DNA of 64,000 bases from Mycolicibacterium stellerae (GCF_003719305.1 NZ_RARC01000003.1:62001-126000), one strand, 5' to 3'; positions 50,542 through 59,875 are shown, counted from the first letter of the stretch. Numbers and translations are program-made. Notes: generated from the sequence alone by a model not told the origin.

Positions 50542-51744
50542 CTACCCGTTATCGGCCGATTCCATACCTTGCGGCGATATGGTTCCCGCCGCCCGCGAAA
50601 CGCCGATGGCCAGGACTGCCGCGTCATCCTGCACGCCGGAGCCGAGGCCGCCGAGCAAATGATGGACCGCATCGACGATGGCCGACGATGTGGTCGGAGA
50701 GTGTGTCTTCGCAAAGCGCAACAGCGCACCCTCATCGTCGTAGCGCTCATGGCCGATGCCCGTAGAGGCTTCTGTCAGCCCGTCTGTATAGAGCATCATC
50801 GTGTCGCCTGGACCGAGATGAAACCGGCTTGCGATGAATTGGGGGTCGGCGGTGATACCGACTGCCTGACCGCCGACCGTATCGACGTAGTAGGCGCCGC
50901 CATCGGCGTAGAACAGTAGGGGCGGCGGGTGGCCCCCACTGGCAAGCTCGACGTCAAAACCGTTGTCGCACTTCGTCATCTTGCCGTAGATCACAGTGCT
51001 GAAGCGATTGCGCACGTCGAGCACCTCTTGATTGATGACGGTGTTGAGGTTGTGCAGCACCTGCACCGGATCGTCGTCGAAAACGGCTGCGGCGCGCAGG
51101 GTGTACCGGATCAAGGCGGTCACCACCGCAGCATCGACGCCCTTGCCCGCGACATCGCCGAGGAAGAAGCCCCATGTGGTGCGCGACAGCGGGAAAAGAT
51201 CGTAGAAGTCACCACCGACGTCGTCGTCCGACGCCGTAAAGAAGTAGTCCGCCGCGTCCAGACCATCCGGTGGGGAGAGCAGGGGAGGGAGCAGTGCCCG
51301 GCGCAAGGTTTCGGCGAACAGGCGGACCCGGCCTTGCTCCACCTCGGCCTGCTTGCGCGCCTGCAGTAACTCCACTTCGTACGCGCGGCGGTTTGCGGCG
51401 TCCACCACCGTGATCTGCAGACGTTCCGGCCTGTCATCGGAGTCGAGGTTGATGTTCGCGGTGAGGAACACCGGCAGCCTAGTCCCGTCGGCAGTGACGA
51501 CATCGACGGTGACGCCGTTGAGATCGCGTCCCAAATTCAACAACGGCCCGAAATGCGTGTCGTAGAGAATGCGTCCGCCAACGGTCAACAGATCGCTGAA
51601 CACTTTGCCGCACAGCGCATCCGGTTGATAGCCCAGCCATCTGGCCAGCGTGGCGTTCACGCGGATGATGCGTCCGTCCGGATGAGCGATGACGTGACCG
51701 CTCGGCGCGCTGTCCCAGAAGTCTTCGATGCCGCGATCGGTCAC
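50542..51744 (-). CDS. rsbP: PAS-PP2C phosphatase, RsbP-like
   Basis: 400 aa. A PAS domain (~5-115: FWDSAPSGHVIAHPDGRIIR, ATLARWLGYQPDALCGKVFS) is joined by a helix to a SpoIIE-type phosphatase (~165-395) with the metal residues in DDDVGGDFYDLFPL, GDVAGKGVDAAVV, LYTDGLTEA and GVQDDAAVLAIGV. In B. subtilis RsbP dephosphorylates RsbV to activate sigma-B under energy stress. The GTG at 51744 overlaps the RsbQ-like stop (GTGA), which fixes the start; the long frame to 51903 is inside that gene. sigF follows 102 nt later. Confidence 0.9.
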   Translation of the reverse strand: MTDRGIEDFWDSAPSGHVIAHPDGRIIRVNATLARWLGYQPDALCGKVFSDLLTVGGRILYDTHFGPLLNLGRDLNGVTVDVVTADGTRLPVFLTANINLDSDDRPERLQITVVDAANRRAYEVELLQARKQAEVEQGRVRLFAETLRRALLPPLLSPPDGLDAADYFFTASDDDVGGDFYDLFPLSRTTWGFFLGDVAGKGVDAAVVTALIRYTLRAAAVFDDDPVQVLHNLNTVINQEVLDVRNRFSTVIYGKMTKCDNGFDVELASGGHPPPLLFYADGGAYYVDTVGGQAVGITADPQFIASRFHLGPGDTMMLYTDGLTEASTGIGHERYDDEGALLRFAKTHSPTTSSAIVDAVHHLLGGLGSGVQDDAAVLAIGVSRAAGTISPQGMESADNG

Positions 51745-52538
51745 GGTGCCAGGGCGAAGGTCGAGATTGCCTCTGCGGTATCGGCCGCAGCGCTGACATG
51801 CGGACAATGACCGATCGCGTCCAACGTGATCAGCTCGCTGCCTGCGATGTGTGTGTGAACGTATGCACCGACCTCGCGAGGCGCGATCGCGTCCTGGCGG
51901 CACTCGATGACCAGCGTCGGCAGCGATATCCGGGACAGATCGCTGCGATTGTCGGAAAGAAAGGTGGCGCGGGCGAACACCCGAGCGTGCTCGGGATCGT
52001 TGCGGCAGAACGTGTCGGCCAATTCGTCCTGCAGGTCTGGCCGGTCCGGCGTGCCCATGATGACCGGCGCCATCGCGCGCGACCAGCCAAGGAAGTTCTG
52101 CTCGAGGGACTCCAGTAGGTCATCGATATCGGCCCTGGAGAAGCCGCCCCGGTAGTCGTCGTCATCGATGTAGCAGGGCGACGGCGTCAGCAGGACAAGC
52201 TTGGCGAACCGGCGCGGATCTTCGATCGTGGCCAGTGCCCCGATCATCGCCGATACCGAATGCCCGACGAATACGACGTCACGCAGATCCAACTCGTCGA
52301 CGATCTCCAGTATGTCGGCTGCGTAACCGGACAGCGACGCGTACTTAGTCGGGTCCCATGCTCTCGGGTCAGACGACCCGGATCCGACCAGGTCGATGAG
52401 GACCAGCCGGAAGTCCGATTCCAGGCGGTCGGCGACGGGACGCCAGAGGTTCTGGTCACAGCCGAAACCGTGCACCAACAAGATCGTCGGGCCATCACCG
52501 ACGATCTTGATGTTGTGCCTGGCGTAGACGTCCACCAC
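51741..52538 (-). CDS. rsbQ: RsbQ-like alpha/beta hydrolase
   Basis: 265 aa. ILLVHGFGCDQNLWRPVADR, LIDLVGSGSSDPRAWD and the nucleophile VFVGHSVSAMIGALAT closely follow B. subtilis RsbQ and the plant strigolactone/karrikin receptor group; Asp is in ECRQDAIAP and His in AIGHCPHVSA. RsbQ supplies a small ligand or hydrolysis product needed to activate RsbP. Its stop overlaps the rsbP start. The start codon at 52538 is about 18 nt after the small membrane-protein stop. Cytoplasmic. Confidence 0.9.
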   Translation of the reverse strand: MVDVYARHNIKIVGDGPTILLVHGFGCDQNLWRPVADRLESDFRLVLIDLVGSGSSDPRAWDPTKYASLSGYAADILEIVDELDLRDVVFVGHSVSAMIGALATIEDPRRFAKLVLLTPSPCYIDDDDYRGGFSRADIDDLLESLEQNFLGWSRAMAPVIMGTPDRPDLQDELADTFCRNDPEHARVFARATFLSDNRSDLSRISLPTLVIECRQDAIAPREVGAYVHTHIAGSELITLDAIGHCPHVSAAADTAEAISTFALAP

Positions 52539-52556
52539 CTGAGCTTAGGTCTCGGG

Positions 52557-52820
52557 TCAGGGCTGCTTGGAGTAGCGAAGTAAAAAGACGATGGACCAGA
52601 ACACTCCGAGGGCCGCGATTGCGCCCCACCACAGCAGTGACAAGACCAGCCAGGGGCTCCAGTATCCGAGGCTGGAGAACGTTGCCGCGGCGAAGATCAG
52701 CCAGAAGATCTTCCACAACGCGAAGAAGGCGGCGATGCCGGTGAGGATTCCCATTACCAGGGCGCGCGTGCGGTCGACGCGGCTGACCGATTCTTGTACG
52801 CGGGTGATGATGGTGCTCAT
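52557..52820 (-). CDS. Small two-helix membrane protein
   Basis: 87 aa. It starts MSTIITRVQESVSRVDRTRA and has two hydrophobic helices (ALVMGILTGIAAFFALWKIF; WLVLSLLWWGAIAALGVFWS). No family recognised. ATG 52820 has ggaaacc upstream and is preferred over 52841. It precedes rsbQ by 18 nt and is the likely first gene of the rsbQ-rsbP-sigF unit, so it may sense or tether something for that pathway; this is inference from order. Confidence 0.6.
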   Translation of the reverse strand: MSTIITRVQESVSRVDRTRALVMGILTGIAAFFALWKIFWLIFAAATFSSLGYWSPWLVLSLLWWGAIAALGVFWSIVFLLRYSKQP

Positions 52821-52906
52821 TGCTGGTTTCCTTGTCGTCATGCGTCGCCCGGGTTGGCGTCGTCATGGCGCAAGTACATCCAGTGCCTGCGGCTACCGAT
52901 CCCAAC

Positions 52907-52925
52907 AATTGTGGTCACCACAATT
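52907..52925. promoter_or_regulatory. 19-bp perfect palindrome, GntR-type operator candidate
   Basis: AATTGTGGT, a central C, and ACCACAATT form a perfect 19-bp palindrome in the divergent region between the small membrane protein (start 52820) and the MFS gene (start 52991). The TTGTGGT/ACCACAA core fits the TGGT-N-ACCA pattern of GntR/FadR-family sites. No GntR gene is in the window. It lies 66 nt before the MFS ATG. Confidence 0.6.
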
Positions 52926-52990
52926 CTTCGCTGTGGCGATAGCCGTTCGGATCGACGGACACGAGAATGACACCGGCGGCAGGAGGCGAA

Positions 52991-54361
52991 ATGAATAGTC
53001 CGGCACCGGTCACGGTGGCATCGTCGGTTTTGGAGCGGCTCCCGCTCAGTGGCTGGCACTGGCGGCTGGTGGTGCTGGTGGGCATTGGCACCTTCTTCGA
53101 CCTCTACGAGGTGTTCCTCGGTGGCGTACTCGCACCGGTACTCGCCAAGGAGTTCGGGCTGGGCACGCTGGGCAAGTCCATGGTGATCGCTGCTGGTTTC
53201 GCCGGCATGTTCATCGGGGCCAACGTGCTCTCGATTGCCGCGGACCGGCTCGGGCGCCGTCGGGTGTTCATCCTCAATCTGCTTGTGTACTCGGTGTTCT
53301 CATTCGCCGCCGCCTTCTCGCCGAACATCGAGACATTCCTCGTGCTTCGCGTCATCGCCGGCATCGGGCTGGGCGCCGAGCTGGTGCTGGTGGACACCTA
53401 CCTGGCCGAGTTCATGCCTGCCAAAAACCGCGGGCGGATGACGGCGTGGGCCTACACGATCGGCTTCCTCGGCGTGCCGCTCGCGGCCCTTCTCGGCGGC
53501 AAGTTGGTGGCGCGCCAGGAGTTCCTCGGTATCGACGGGTGGCGGTGGCTGCTGCTGTTCGGCGGGCTGGGCGCTGTCTTCATCATGGCCGTTCGCACGA
53601 TGCTGCCCGAGTCGCCGCGTTGGCTGGAGAGTCGCGGTCGCCACGCCGAGGCCCGTGCGGTCGTCGAGTCGGTGACGGCGAAGGTCGCTGTTTCCGACCT
53701 GACCGTGCCCGAGACTGCGTCAGCCTCCGGCGACGAGGCGCGCAGTGTCGCCGAGGCGCTCGGGATCGCGTTCCGCGACTACCGCAAGCGCACCGTGATG
53801 CTGGTGATCTTCCAGGTACTGCAGACGGTGGCCTACTACGGGTTCGGCACCCTGGCGCCTCTCGTATTGGTGAGCAAGGGCTTCGAGGTGACCGAATCCC
53901 TTGGGTACGCGGCGCTGGCGTTCGCGGGCTACCCTCTTGGTTCACTCATTTCCGTCCCTCTGGTGGAACGGTTCGAGCGAAAGCACCTGATCATCGCGTC
54001 AGCGCTGGGAATCGCCGTGTGCGGCATCGTGTTTGCCGCATCGACGAACGTCGTGGTGATCGTCGTCGCCGGCTTCCTGCTCACCGCCGTGTCCAACATC
54101 TTCTCCAACGGCTTCCACATCTACCAGGCCGAGATCTTTCCGACCGCGATCCGCAGCACGGCCAGCGGTGTCTGCTATTCGCTGTCCCGCGCGACTTCGA
54201 CCGTCATGCCATTCATCGCGGTACCCGCACTCGCCGCACTCGGGCCGGTGGCGGTGTTCTCCGGCTCGGCGGCCCTGATCGTGCTGCTGTGCCTCGACGT
54301 CGGCTTGCTCGGTCCTCGCAGCACCGGTCTCGCGCTGGAACAGGTCCAACAACAGCCGTAG
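52991..54361 (+). CDS. MFS transporter, metabolite:H+ symporter type
   Basis: 456 aa with twelve hydrophobic helices. The A-motif between helices 2 and 3 is ADRLGRRRVFIL, and YLAEFMPAKNRGRMTAWAYT plus LPESPRWLESRGRHAEARAV are typical of sugar/aromatic-acid type symporters. The ATG at 52991 is preceded by caggagg. A GntR-type palindrome lies upstream, suggesting induction by its substrate, probably an organic acid or sugar. Confidence 0.88.
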   Translation: MNSPAPVTVASSVLERLPLSGWHWRLVVLVGIGTFFDLYEVFLGGVLAPVLAKEFGLGTLGKSMVIAAGFAGMFIGANVLSIAADRLGRRRVFILNLLVYSVFSFAAAFSPNIETFLVLRVIAGIGLGAELVLVDTYLAEFMPAKNRGRMTAWAYTIGFLGVPLAALLGGKLVARQEFLGIDGWRWLLLFGGLGAVFIMAVRTMLPESPRWLESRGRHAEARAVVESVTAKVAVSDLTVPETASASGDEARSVAEALGIAFRDYRKRTVMLVIFQVLQTVAYYGFGTLAPLVLVSKGFEVTESLGYAALAFAGYPLGSLISVPLVERFERKHLIIASALGIAVCGIVFAASTNVVVIVVAGFLLTAVSNIFSNGFHIYQAEIFPTAIRSTASGVCYSLSRATSTVMPFIAVPALAALGPVAVFSGSAALIVLLCLDVGLLGPRSTGLALEQVQQQP

Positions 54362-54428
54362 CCAGTGCCCTGAATATTTCTTGGTATGCCTCTGTGTTCT
54401 CGGTCGGCTACTGGGTATCAGAACGGGC

Positions 54429-55775
54429 ATGACATCTCCAGCGGAGACAACCACCAGCGAAGACATCGCGGGCGCCGACGGCAAGCTGAAGCGCAAGATC
54501 ACCGGCCCGTTGCTCTTCCTTTTCATCCTTGGCGACGTGCTGGGCGCGGGCATCTATGCACTGATGGGGGTGCTGTCCGAGGATGTCGGTGGCGCGCTTT
54601 GGGCACCATTGCTCACGGCCCTTTTTCTCGCGTTGCTGACCGCTGGCTCCTACGCGGAACTGGTGACCAAATATCCGAAGGCAGGCGGCGCGGCCGTCTT
54701 CGCCGAACGCGCGTACCGGCAGCCCATGGTGTCCTTCCTCGTCGGGTTTTGCATGCTGGCCGCCGGAGTCACCAGCGCGGCCGGTTTGGCGCTGGCCTTC
54801 GCAGGCGACTACCTCGCCACCTTTGTCGACATCCCGACCATTCCGGCGGCAATCGGATTCCTGGCGCTGGTTGCGGGTCTCAACGCCCGCGGTATCAGCG
54901 AATCGGTGAAGAGCAACGTCGTGATGACCGTGATCGAACTCAGTGGCTTGCTGATTGTGGTTGTCGCGGTGTCGGTCATGGTCGGCCGCGGTGGCGGCGA
55001 CGTCGGCCGCATCACCCAGTTCCCCGACGGTGCGACACCGGCCCTGGCGATTCTAGGCGGCGCCATCGTCGCCTACTACTCGTTCGTCGGCTTCGAGACT
55101 TCGGCGAACGTCGCCGAAGAGATCCGCAACCCGAGCAAGGTCTATCCCAGAGCGCTTTTCGGGGCCTTGATCACCGCCGGTGTGGTCTACGCGATGGTCG
55201 GCGTCGCCAGTGCGACGGCGCTTTCCTCGAGAGAGCTCGCCGAGTCGTCGGGCCCTCTGCTGTCGGTCGTCGCGGCGTCCGGCGTCGGGATTCCGGACTG
55301 GTTGTTCAGTGCCATCGCGCTTGTCGCCGTGGCCAACGGTGCACTGCTCACCATGATCATGGCGAGCAGGCTGACGTACGGCATGGCAGAGCACGGCCTG
55401 CTGCCCTCGGTGCTGGGGAAGGTGTTGTCGCAGCGACGGACGCCGTGGGTTGCCATCGTGGTGACAACAGCGGTGGCGGCGTTGCTCACCATGGCCGGCG
55501 ACCTGTCCACGCTCGCAGAGACCGTGGTGCTTCTACTGTTGTTCGTTTTCATCTCGACGAATGTGGCCGTCCTCGTGCTCCGCCGCCACACGGTCGAGCA
55601 TCAACACTTCCGGGTGTGGACCGCGGTGCCGGTGCTCGGGGTTGCATCCTGCGTGCTGCTGTTGACCCAACAGACCGCCAAGGTGTGGCTCTTCGCAGCG
55701 ATCATGGTGGCCGTGGGGGCGCTCCTGTACCTGCTGGCGCGCAGAGCCAGGCGGCGGATCGATCAGCATGCGTGA
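54429..55775 (+). CDS. APC-family amino acid permease
   Basis: 448 aa with about twelve helices. ITGPLLFLFILGDVLGAGIY is the first-helix signature with the GAGIY unwound segment that binds the substrate amine and carboxylate; YYSFVGFETSANVAEEIRNP is the conserved helix 6 region. It imports an amino acid or amine with protons or by exchange. ATG 54429 is chosen because the signature begins there. It follows the MFS gene by 67 nt on the same strand. Confidence 0.88.
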   Translation: MTSPAETTTSEDIAGADGKLKRKITGPLLFLFILGDVLGAGIYALMGVLSEDVGGALWAPLLTALFLALLTAGSYAELVTKYPKAGGAAVFAERAYRQPMVSFLVGFCMLAAGVTSAAGLALAFAGDYLATFVDIPTIPAAIGFLALVAGLNARGISESVKSNVVMTVIELSGLLIVVVAVSVMVGRGGGDVGRITQFPDGATPALAILGGAIVAYYSFVGFETSANVAEEIRNPSKVYPRALFGALITAGVVYAMVGVASATALSSRELAESSGPLLSVVAASGVGIPDWLFSAIALVAVANGALLTMIMASRLTYGMAEHGLLPSVLGKVLSQRRTPWVAIVVTTAVAALLTMAGDLSTLAETVVLLLLFVFISTNVAVLVLRRHTVEHQHFRVWTAVPVLGVASCVLLLTQQTAKVWLFAAIMVAVGALLYLLARRARRRIDQHA

Positions 55776-55806
55776 CTTCCTGCCGCGGTGCCAGGGACAA
55801 GGATCT

Positions 55807-58146
55807 TTACGTATAGGCGACGTGGACCCGGTCGATCTGCCCCTCAAATGGGAACGGTGCGCGCTCGCGGTAATCCAGCGAGACCGGTGAGCCGAGACAC
55901 GTGCCGATGTCCAGGCAATCGTTCGCAGTGAACAACAGCGGCGCGCTGACGGGTACCTGTCCGGTGGCAACGGTCTGGTCACCGACGCGCAGCGTGATGT
56001 CGAGCGGCCCGGCGGGGCGCTGTTCGGCGTAGCGGGTGTCGACCGTGATCGTCGCCTTGCCGGAGGGCAGTTTCACGTCGGAACGGATCTTCGTGCGCAT
56101 CAGGATGAACAGGTTGTACTCATAGCAGAGGTATCCGTCGTCGAGATAACACGTCAGCCCACCCGCGGCAGCGCCAAGCGCATACAGCACTCCGCTGGCG
56201 TTCTCGGGCAGGTCCGCATCGATGGTCACGGTGTTGTTCTTGTTGCCCAACGCAGGCGCGCAGAACTGCGGCATGCGGACGGTGTCCCCTGAGAAGTACC
56301 ACTCCGTGTAGGGCGGGGCGATCCGCAGCTCGGGGTGATAGACCGGCACCCATAGCCCACCGCCGACCGGCAGCACGGAGTTGCGGGCCGCTTCGATCGC
56401 GAACATCTCCCTCATCTGGCCGAGCTTGTCGGGGTGTTCGGCGGCGAGATCTGTTGCCTGCGACCAGTCTTCGTCGAGGTGGTAGAGCTCCCACCGGTCA
56501 TTGTCCGGCGTCCAGGTCGCGATCCCCTCGGGCTGACCTGGCACCCACGGAAGTCGGGGACCGCGTGCACTGGCCAGCCAGCCGTCGTGGTAGATCGCCC
56601 TGCTGCCCATGATCTCGAAGTACTGGGTCTTCTTTCCGCCGCCCGCCGACCGGTCGACGAGCGTGCGGGCGAAACTGGCACCGGCGAGGGGTATCTGCGG
56701 TGTGCCGTTGACGACAAGCGGCGGCTGAATCCCGATGATCTCGTAGATCGTCGGCACGATGTCATTGCAGTGCAGGAACACATCGCGGGGAGCGGCGTCG
56801 GCGACGATCTTCGCGGGCCATCTGACGGCCATCGGATTGCGCGTGCCGCCGAGATGCGACGCGAGCAGCTTCATACCCTTGTAGGGCGTACTGCCTGCCC
56901 ACGCCCATGCGGCGTGGTATTGGTTGTCCACCAGCGGCGAGCCGAGCACGTCGAGCCCACCCAGTTGATCGAGCGCGTCGATGTGCTGACGGACGGTGGT
57001 GGGAATCCCGTTCTGCGCAAGCAGTTCTGCGATAGTGCCGTTCTGGCCTTCGCCGGATGAGCCGTTGTCGCCCCACACGTAGAAGAACAGCGTGTTCTCG
57101 GTGTAGCCCAACGCGTCCAGTTCGTCGGCGACGCGCCCGACCTGGACGTCGACGTGCTCGGCGTAGCCGGCGGCCACTTCCATGAGGCGCCGCTGAAATG
57201 GCTTTTCGTCGTCGGGGATGCTGTCCCACGACGCCAGTGTCTCGTCGCGATCTGTCAGCTCGCAGTCCTGCGGGATCCAGCCCTTGTCCTTCGCCCGCGC
57301 GAAGACCCGTTCGCGGTAGGCGTCCCAGCCGTCGTCGAATTTGCCTGCGTACTTGTCTGCCCACTCCTTCATGATGTGGTGCGGGCCGTGCAGGCACCCG
57401 CTGGCCCAGTACATGAAGAAGGGCTTGTCGGCATTGAACGCCTTGTGTCGACGTAGCCAGCCGATCGCGTCGTCGGCGAGATCCTCGGAGAGGTGATACC
57501 CCTCTTCTGGCGTCTTGGGCGGCGCGACGACCGTCGTGTTACGCACCAGATGCGGTTCGTACTGCGAGGCCTCACCGGCGAGAAAGCCGTAAAAATATTC
57601 GAAACCGAGTCCAGTGGGCCAGTTTTCGAAGGGGCCGGCCGCAGTGGTCTCCTCGGCCGGGGTGTTGTGCCACTTGCCGAACGCGGATGTCGCGTAACCG
57701 TACTGCTTGAGCACCTCCGCGACAGTCGCGCTGCTGCGCGGAATCTTCCCCGCGTATCCGTCCCAGTCGTTGGCCAACTCGGCAATCTGGCCGTTTCCGA
57801 TCTCGTGGTGGTTGCGTCCGGTCAGCAATGAAGCGCGGGTGGGGGAGCACATCGCGGTGGTGTGGAATCTGTTGTAGGACACGCCGTCTGTGCAAACGCG
57901 GTCCATAGTGTCGGTGCGCACCTCACCGCCGAACGTGGTTGGCAGCCCCGGTCCGGCGTCGTCGATCAGCACAATGACAATGTTGGGTGCGTCGTCGGGC
58001 AGTCTGCGCGGAACGACCCGTTGCGCATAAGTGGATTCCTGAAGTGTGCGCCCTGCGATACTCGCAGACGGCGTGGGTGCGAACGGTAACGTGTCGCCGC
58101 CGGTCAATTTCGGTGCCACCACGTCACTGTCGTTGGCCACGAGCAC
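55807..58146 (-). CDS. Arylsulfatase
   Basis: 779 aa from the GTG at 58146; GTG 58140 with gggag 10 nt upstream is equally good. The N-terminus PNIVIVLIDDAGPG holds the metal Asp pair (62, 63), and Cys100 in MCSPTRASLLTGRNHHEIG is the residue changed to formylglycine (C-x-P-x-R). Metal and substrate residues follow in FGKWHNTPAEE and FFYVWGDNGSSGEGQ. It hydrolyses sulfate esters. No signal peptide is seen. The ~230-residue C-terminal region is beta-rich and typical of large actinobacterial sulfatases. Confidence 0.92.
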   Translation of the reverse strand: MLVANDSDVVAPKLTGGDTLPFAPTPSASIAGRTLQESTYAQRVVPRRLPDDAPNIVIVLIDDAGPGLPTTFGGEVRTDTMDRVCTDGVSYNRFHTTAMCSPTRASLLTGRNHHEIGNGQIAELANDWDGYAGKIPRSSATVAEVLKQYGYATSAFGKWHNTPAEETTAAGPFENWPTGLGFEYFYGFLAGEASQYEPHLVRNTTVVAPPKTPEEGYHLSEDLADDAIGWLRRHKAFNADKPFFMYWASGCLHGPHHIMKEWADKYAGKFDDGWDAYRERVFARAKDKGWIPQDCELTDRDETLASWDSIPDDEKPFQRRLMEVAAGYAEHVDVQVGRVADELDALGYTENTLFFYVWGDNGSSGEGQNGTIAELLAQNGIPTTVRQHIDALDQLGGLDVLGSPLVDNQYHAAWAWAGSTPYKGMKLLASHLGGTRNPMAVRWPAKIVADAAPRDVFLHCNDIVPTIYEIIGIQPPLVVNGTPQIPLAGASFARTLVDRSAGGGKKTQYFEIMGSRAIYHDGWLASARGPRLPWVPGQPEGIATWTPDNDRWELYHLDEDWSQATDLAAEHPDKLGQMREMFAIEAARNSVLPVGGGLWVPVYHPELRIAPPYTEWYFSGDTVRMPQFCAPALGNKNNTVTIDADLPENASGVLYALGAAAGGLTCYLDDGYLCYEYNLFILMRTKIRSDVKLPSGKATITVDTRYAEQRPAGPLDITLRVGDQTVATGQVPVSAPLLFTANDCLDIGTCLGSPVSLDYRERAPFPFEGQIDRVHVAYT

Positions 58147-58223
58147 CCGTCTCCCTTCATCGCCCCCTCCCGCCGCCACTGTAGAGGCGGGGCAGGATCG
58201 CTGAGGGTATATCAACCGATGCG

Positions 58224-59159
58224 CTAGACGGACGCCAGTGCCTTGGCATCCTCGTCTGCGAAGGTGTCCTCGAGGTGCAGCGGCGAGTAGTCGATGTCGA
58301 TCTCTTCCAGGGGACGGCCTCTGGCGCTGCCGATCGTGCCGAATCGCCGCATCCCCTTTTCGGTGGCGTACTGCGACATCTCTTCCATCGTCAGGCCGAA
58401 CGGAACATCGGGGTACAGCCCGAAGCCGTCGTCGCTGTTGCGCAGCGCCAGGGGAATGAGCTCGTTCATCCGTGCCTCGAACACCGACCAGTTGGCGTCG
58501 TCGGCAGCGACGTGGCGCCGGCAGGTGAATGTGCCCCACGCCATGTGACGCCGTTCGTCGTCACCGATGCGGCGAACGATCTCCTGCATCCCGGGGAGAA
58601 TCCCGCGGTCCAAGCAAATCCGGTGCCACGCATAGTATCCCGTCAGCGCCATCATGCCCTCGATGATGTGGTTGTAGGTCACCGATGCACGCACCTGCGC
58701 GGCAGGCGAGGCATCCGACGACAACGCATCGAGCGAACTCGGGAGCTCCTCGTAGAACATCTGCCGGTATGCAGGCAGATCGTCGAGGTAATGATGCAGG
58801 TCTTCGGTCAGCCCGACGGCGTCGAGCCACAGCCGGAACACCTGCGTGTGCTTGGCCTCTTCGAAAGCGAACTGCGTCAGGTACATCTCGTCGGCGAGGC
58901 GTCCCTCGGCGCGCATGGCCGCCATGAACGGCTGGATGTCCTGGGTGACGGCTTCCTCGCCGGCGATGAATTGCGCGCAAAGCCGCGCGGCATAGTCGCG
59001 CTCGAGTTCGGTGAGTGACTCCCAGTCCTCGCGGTCGCGCGAGAAGTCGATGTCTGCGGGATTCCAGAACTTCGCGTTGCCGCCTGCGAACAGCTTCATC
59101 GGCAGGCTGGCCCAGTTGAGGCCGCCTGCGTCGAGCGTGGCCGAGTTCTTCCGTGTCAT
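58224..59159 (-). CDS. R2-like ligand-binding oxidase (R2lox)
   Basis: 311 aa. All hallmark residues fall at the M. tuberculosis R2lox (Rv0233) positions: metal ligands Glu68, Glu101, His104, Glu167, Glu202 and His205, and the Val71/Tyr162 pair that forms the unusual ether cross-link. It therefore should assemble the Mn/Fe cofactor, bind a long-chain fatty acid-like ligand and perform two-electron oxidation; it is not a ribonucleotide reductase subunit. Its ATG overlaps the TetR stop (ATGA), so the two form one operon with a 25-bp palindrome in front. Confidence 0.95.
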   Translation of the reverse strand: MTRKNSATLDAGGLNWASLPMKLFAGGNAKFWNPADIDFSRDREDWESLTELERDYAARLCAQFIAGEEAVTQDIQPFMAAMRAEGRLADEMYLTQFAFEEAKHTQVFRLWLDAVGLTEDLHHYLDDLPAYRQMFYEELPSSLDALSSDASPAAQVRASVTYNHIIEGMMALTGYYAWHRICLDRGILPGMQEIVRRIGDDERRHMAWGTFTCRRHVAADDANWSVFEARMNELIPLALRNSDDGFGLYPDVPFGLTMEEMSQYATEKGMRRFGTIGSARGRPLEEIDIDYSPLHLEDTFADEDAKALASV

Positions 59160-59836
59160 CCTTTGACCTCCTTGGTCGTCAACTGAGCTGGGCGGTTGGA
59201 CGCGAATGCGTCCGAAAGGACCGCGACGAGCCTGCGCACTGCGAGTGCGGGCTGCTCGGGGGTGGGGTCGTCGAGCCCGAGGATGGGATCGATCCCGCGC
59301 ACGTATGGGGCCAACGCCATATGCGGAAAAATCATCAGCAGCAGTGACAACAACGCGTCGGTATCACAATCCGCGCGTAGGTCGCCGCGAACGTGTGCAT
59401 CGTGAACCAGCGGTCGCAGGACCTCCAGGTAGTGGCGATGGATGACGGTCCGCACGCTGACGCGGGCATCGGTGTCGACTTCCAAGGTCGCCGCACCGTG
59501 TAGTGCGCGGTCGCGCGGATGATCGGCGAAGTACACCACCCAGGTGTCGAGGAGGTCGGTGAGGAACTCGAAGAACGGCCTGCTCGGGTCGAGCTCGCGG
59601 ATGCGGTCCTCCATGTAGGAGCGCACACGCTGGCTGCCGACGTCGGCGATGTAGGCGAAGAGGTCACGCTTGTCGGCGAAGTACTGGAAAAGGCTGCCCT
59701 TGGCGACTCCGGCCCGTTTCGCGATGACGTTGAGGCTGCCCCGGGAGAAGCCGTGCGCCCCGAACTCGGCCTCCGCGGCTTCGGTCACGGCGGCCCGACG
59801 GCTCGGATCCACGCGAGCCCATGTCACCGTCGGCAT
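59156..59836 (-). CDS. TetR-family regulator of the R2lox operon
   Basis: 226 aa. [23 protein letters not shown] then [20 protein letters not shown]. The ATG at 59836 has ggaggt upstream and is preferred over 59863. It is co-transcribed with R2lox (4-nt overlap). The perfect palindrome at 59851-59875 is just upstream of its start, so autorepression released by a ligand, perhaps the R2lox substrate, is likely. Confidence 0.92.
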   Translation of the reverse strand: MPTVTWARVDPSRRAAVTEAAEAEFGAHGFSRGSLNVIAKRAGVAKGSLFQYFADKRDLFAYIADVGSQRVRSYMEDRIRELDPSRPFFEFLTDLLDTWVVYFADHPRDRALHGAATLEVDTDARVSVRTVIHRHYLEVLRPLVHDAHVRGDLRADCDTDALLSLLLMIFPHMALAPYVRGIDPILGLDDPTPEQPALAVRRLVAVLSDAFASNRPAQLTTKEVKG

Positions 59837-59850
59837 CGTGACCTCCCAGG

Positions 59851-59875
59851 GTACTATGACCACTGGTCATAGTAC
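59851..59875. promoter_or_regulatory. 25-bp perfect palindrome, TetR operator
   Basis: GTACTATGACCA is mirrored around a central C, giving a 25-bp perfect palindrome with a TGACC-N-GGTCA-like core. It ends 15 nt before the TetR start and is the only regulatory sequence between the TetR-R2lox operon and the thiolase-like gene's 3' end. This is the longest perfect palindrome I found in the window. Confidence 0.75.

Noticed and set aside
50543..50547. GGGTA on the minus strand upstream of sigF
   Set aside because: No GTTT lies 15-17 nt before it, so SigF autoregulation cannot be supported from sequence here.
54386..55816. Open frame of 476 codons on the plus strand, frame-shifted to the APC permease
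   Set aside because: Arg-rich translation without membrane helices; the overlapping permease frame has the clear family signature.
58169..58191. CCCGCC/GGCGGG hairpin between R2lox and the arylsulfatase
   Set aside because: Six-base arms around an 11-nt loop are weak; it could help termination after R2lox, but the evidence is too thin to list as a feature.
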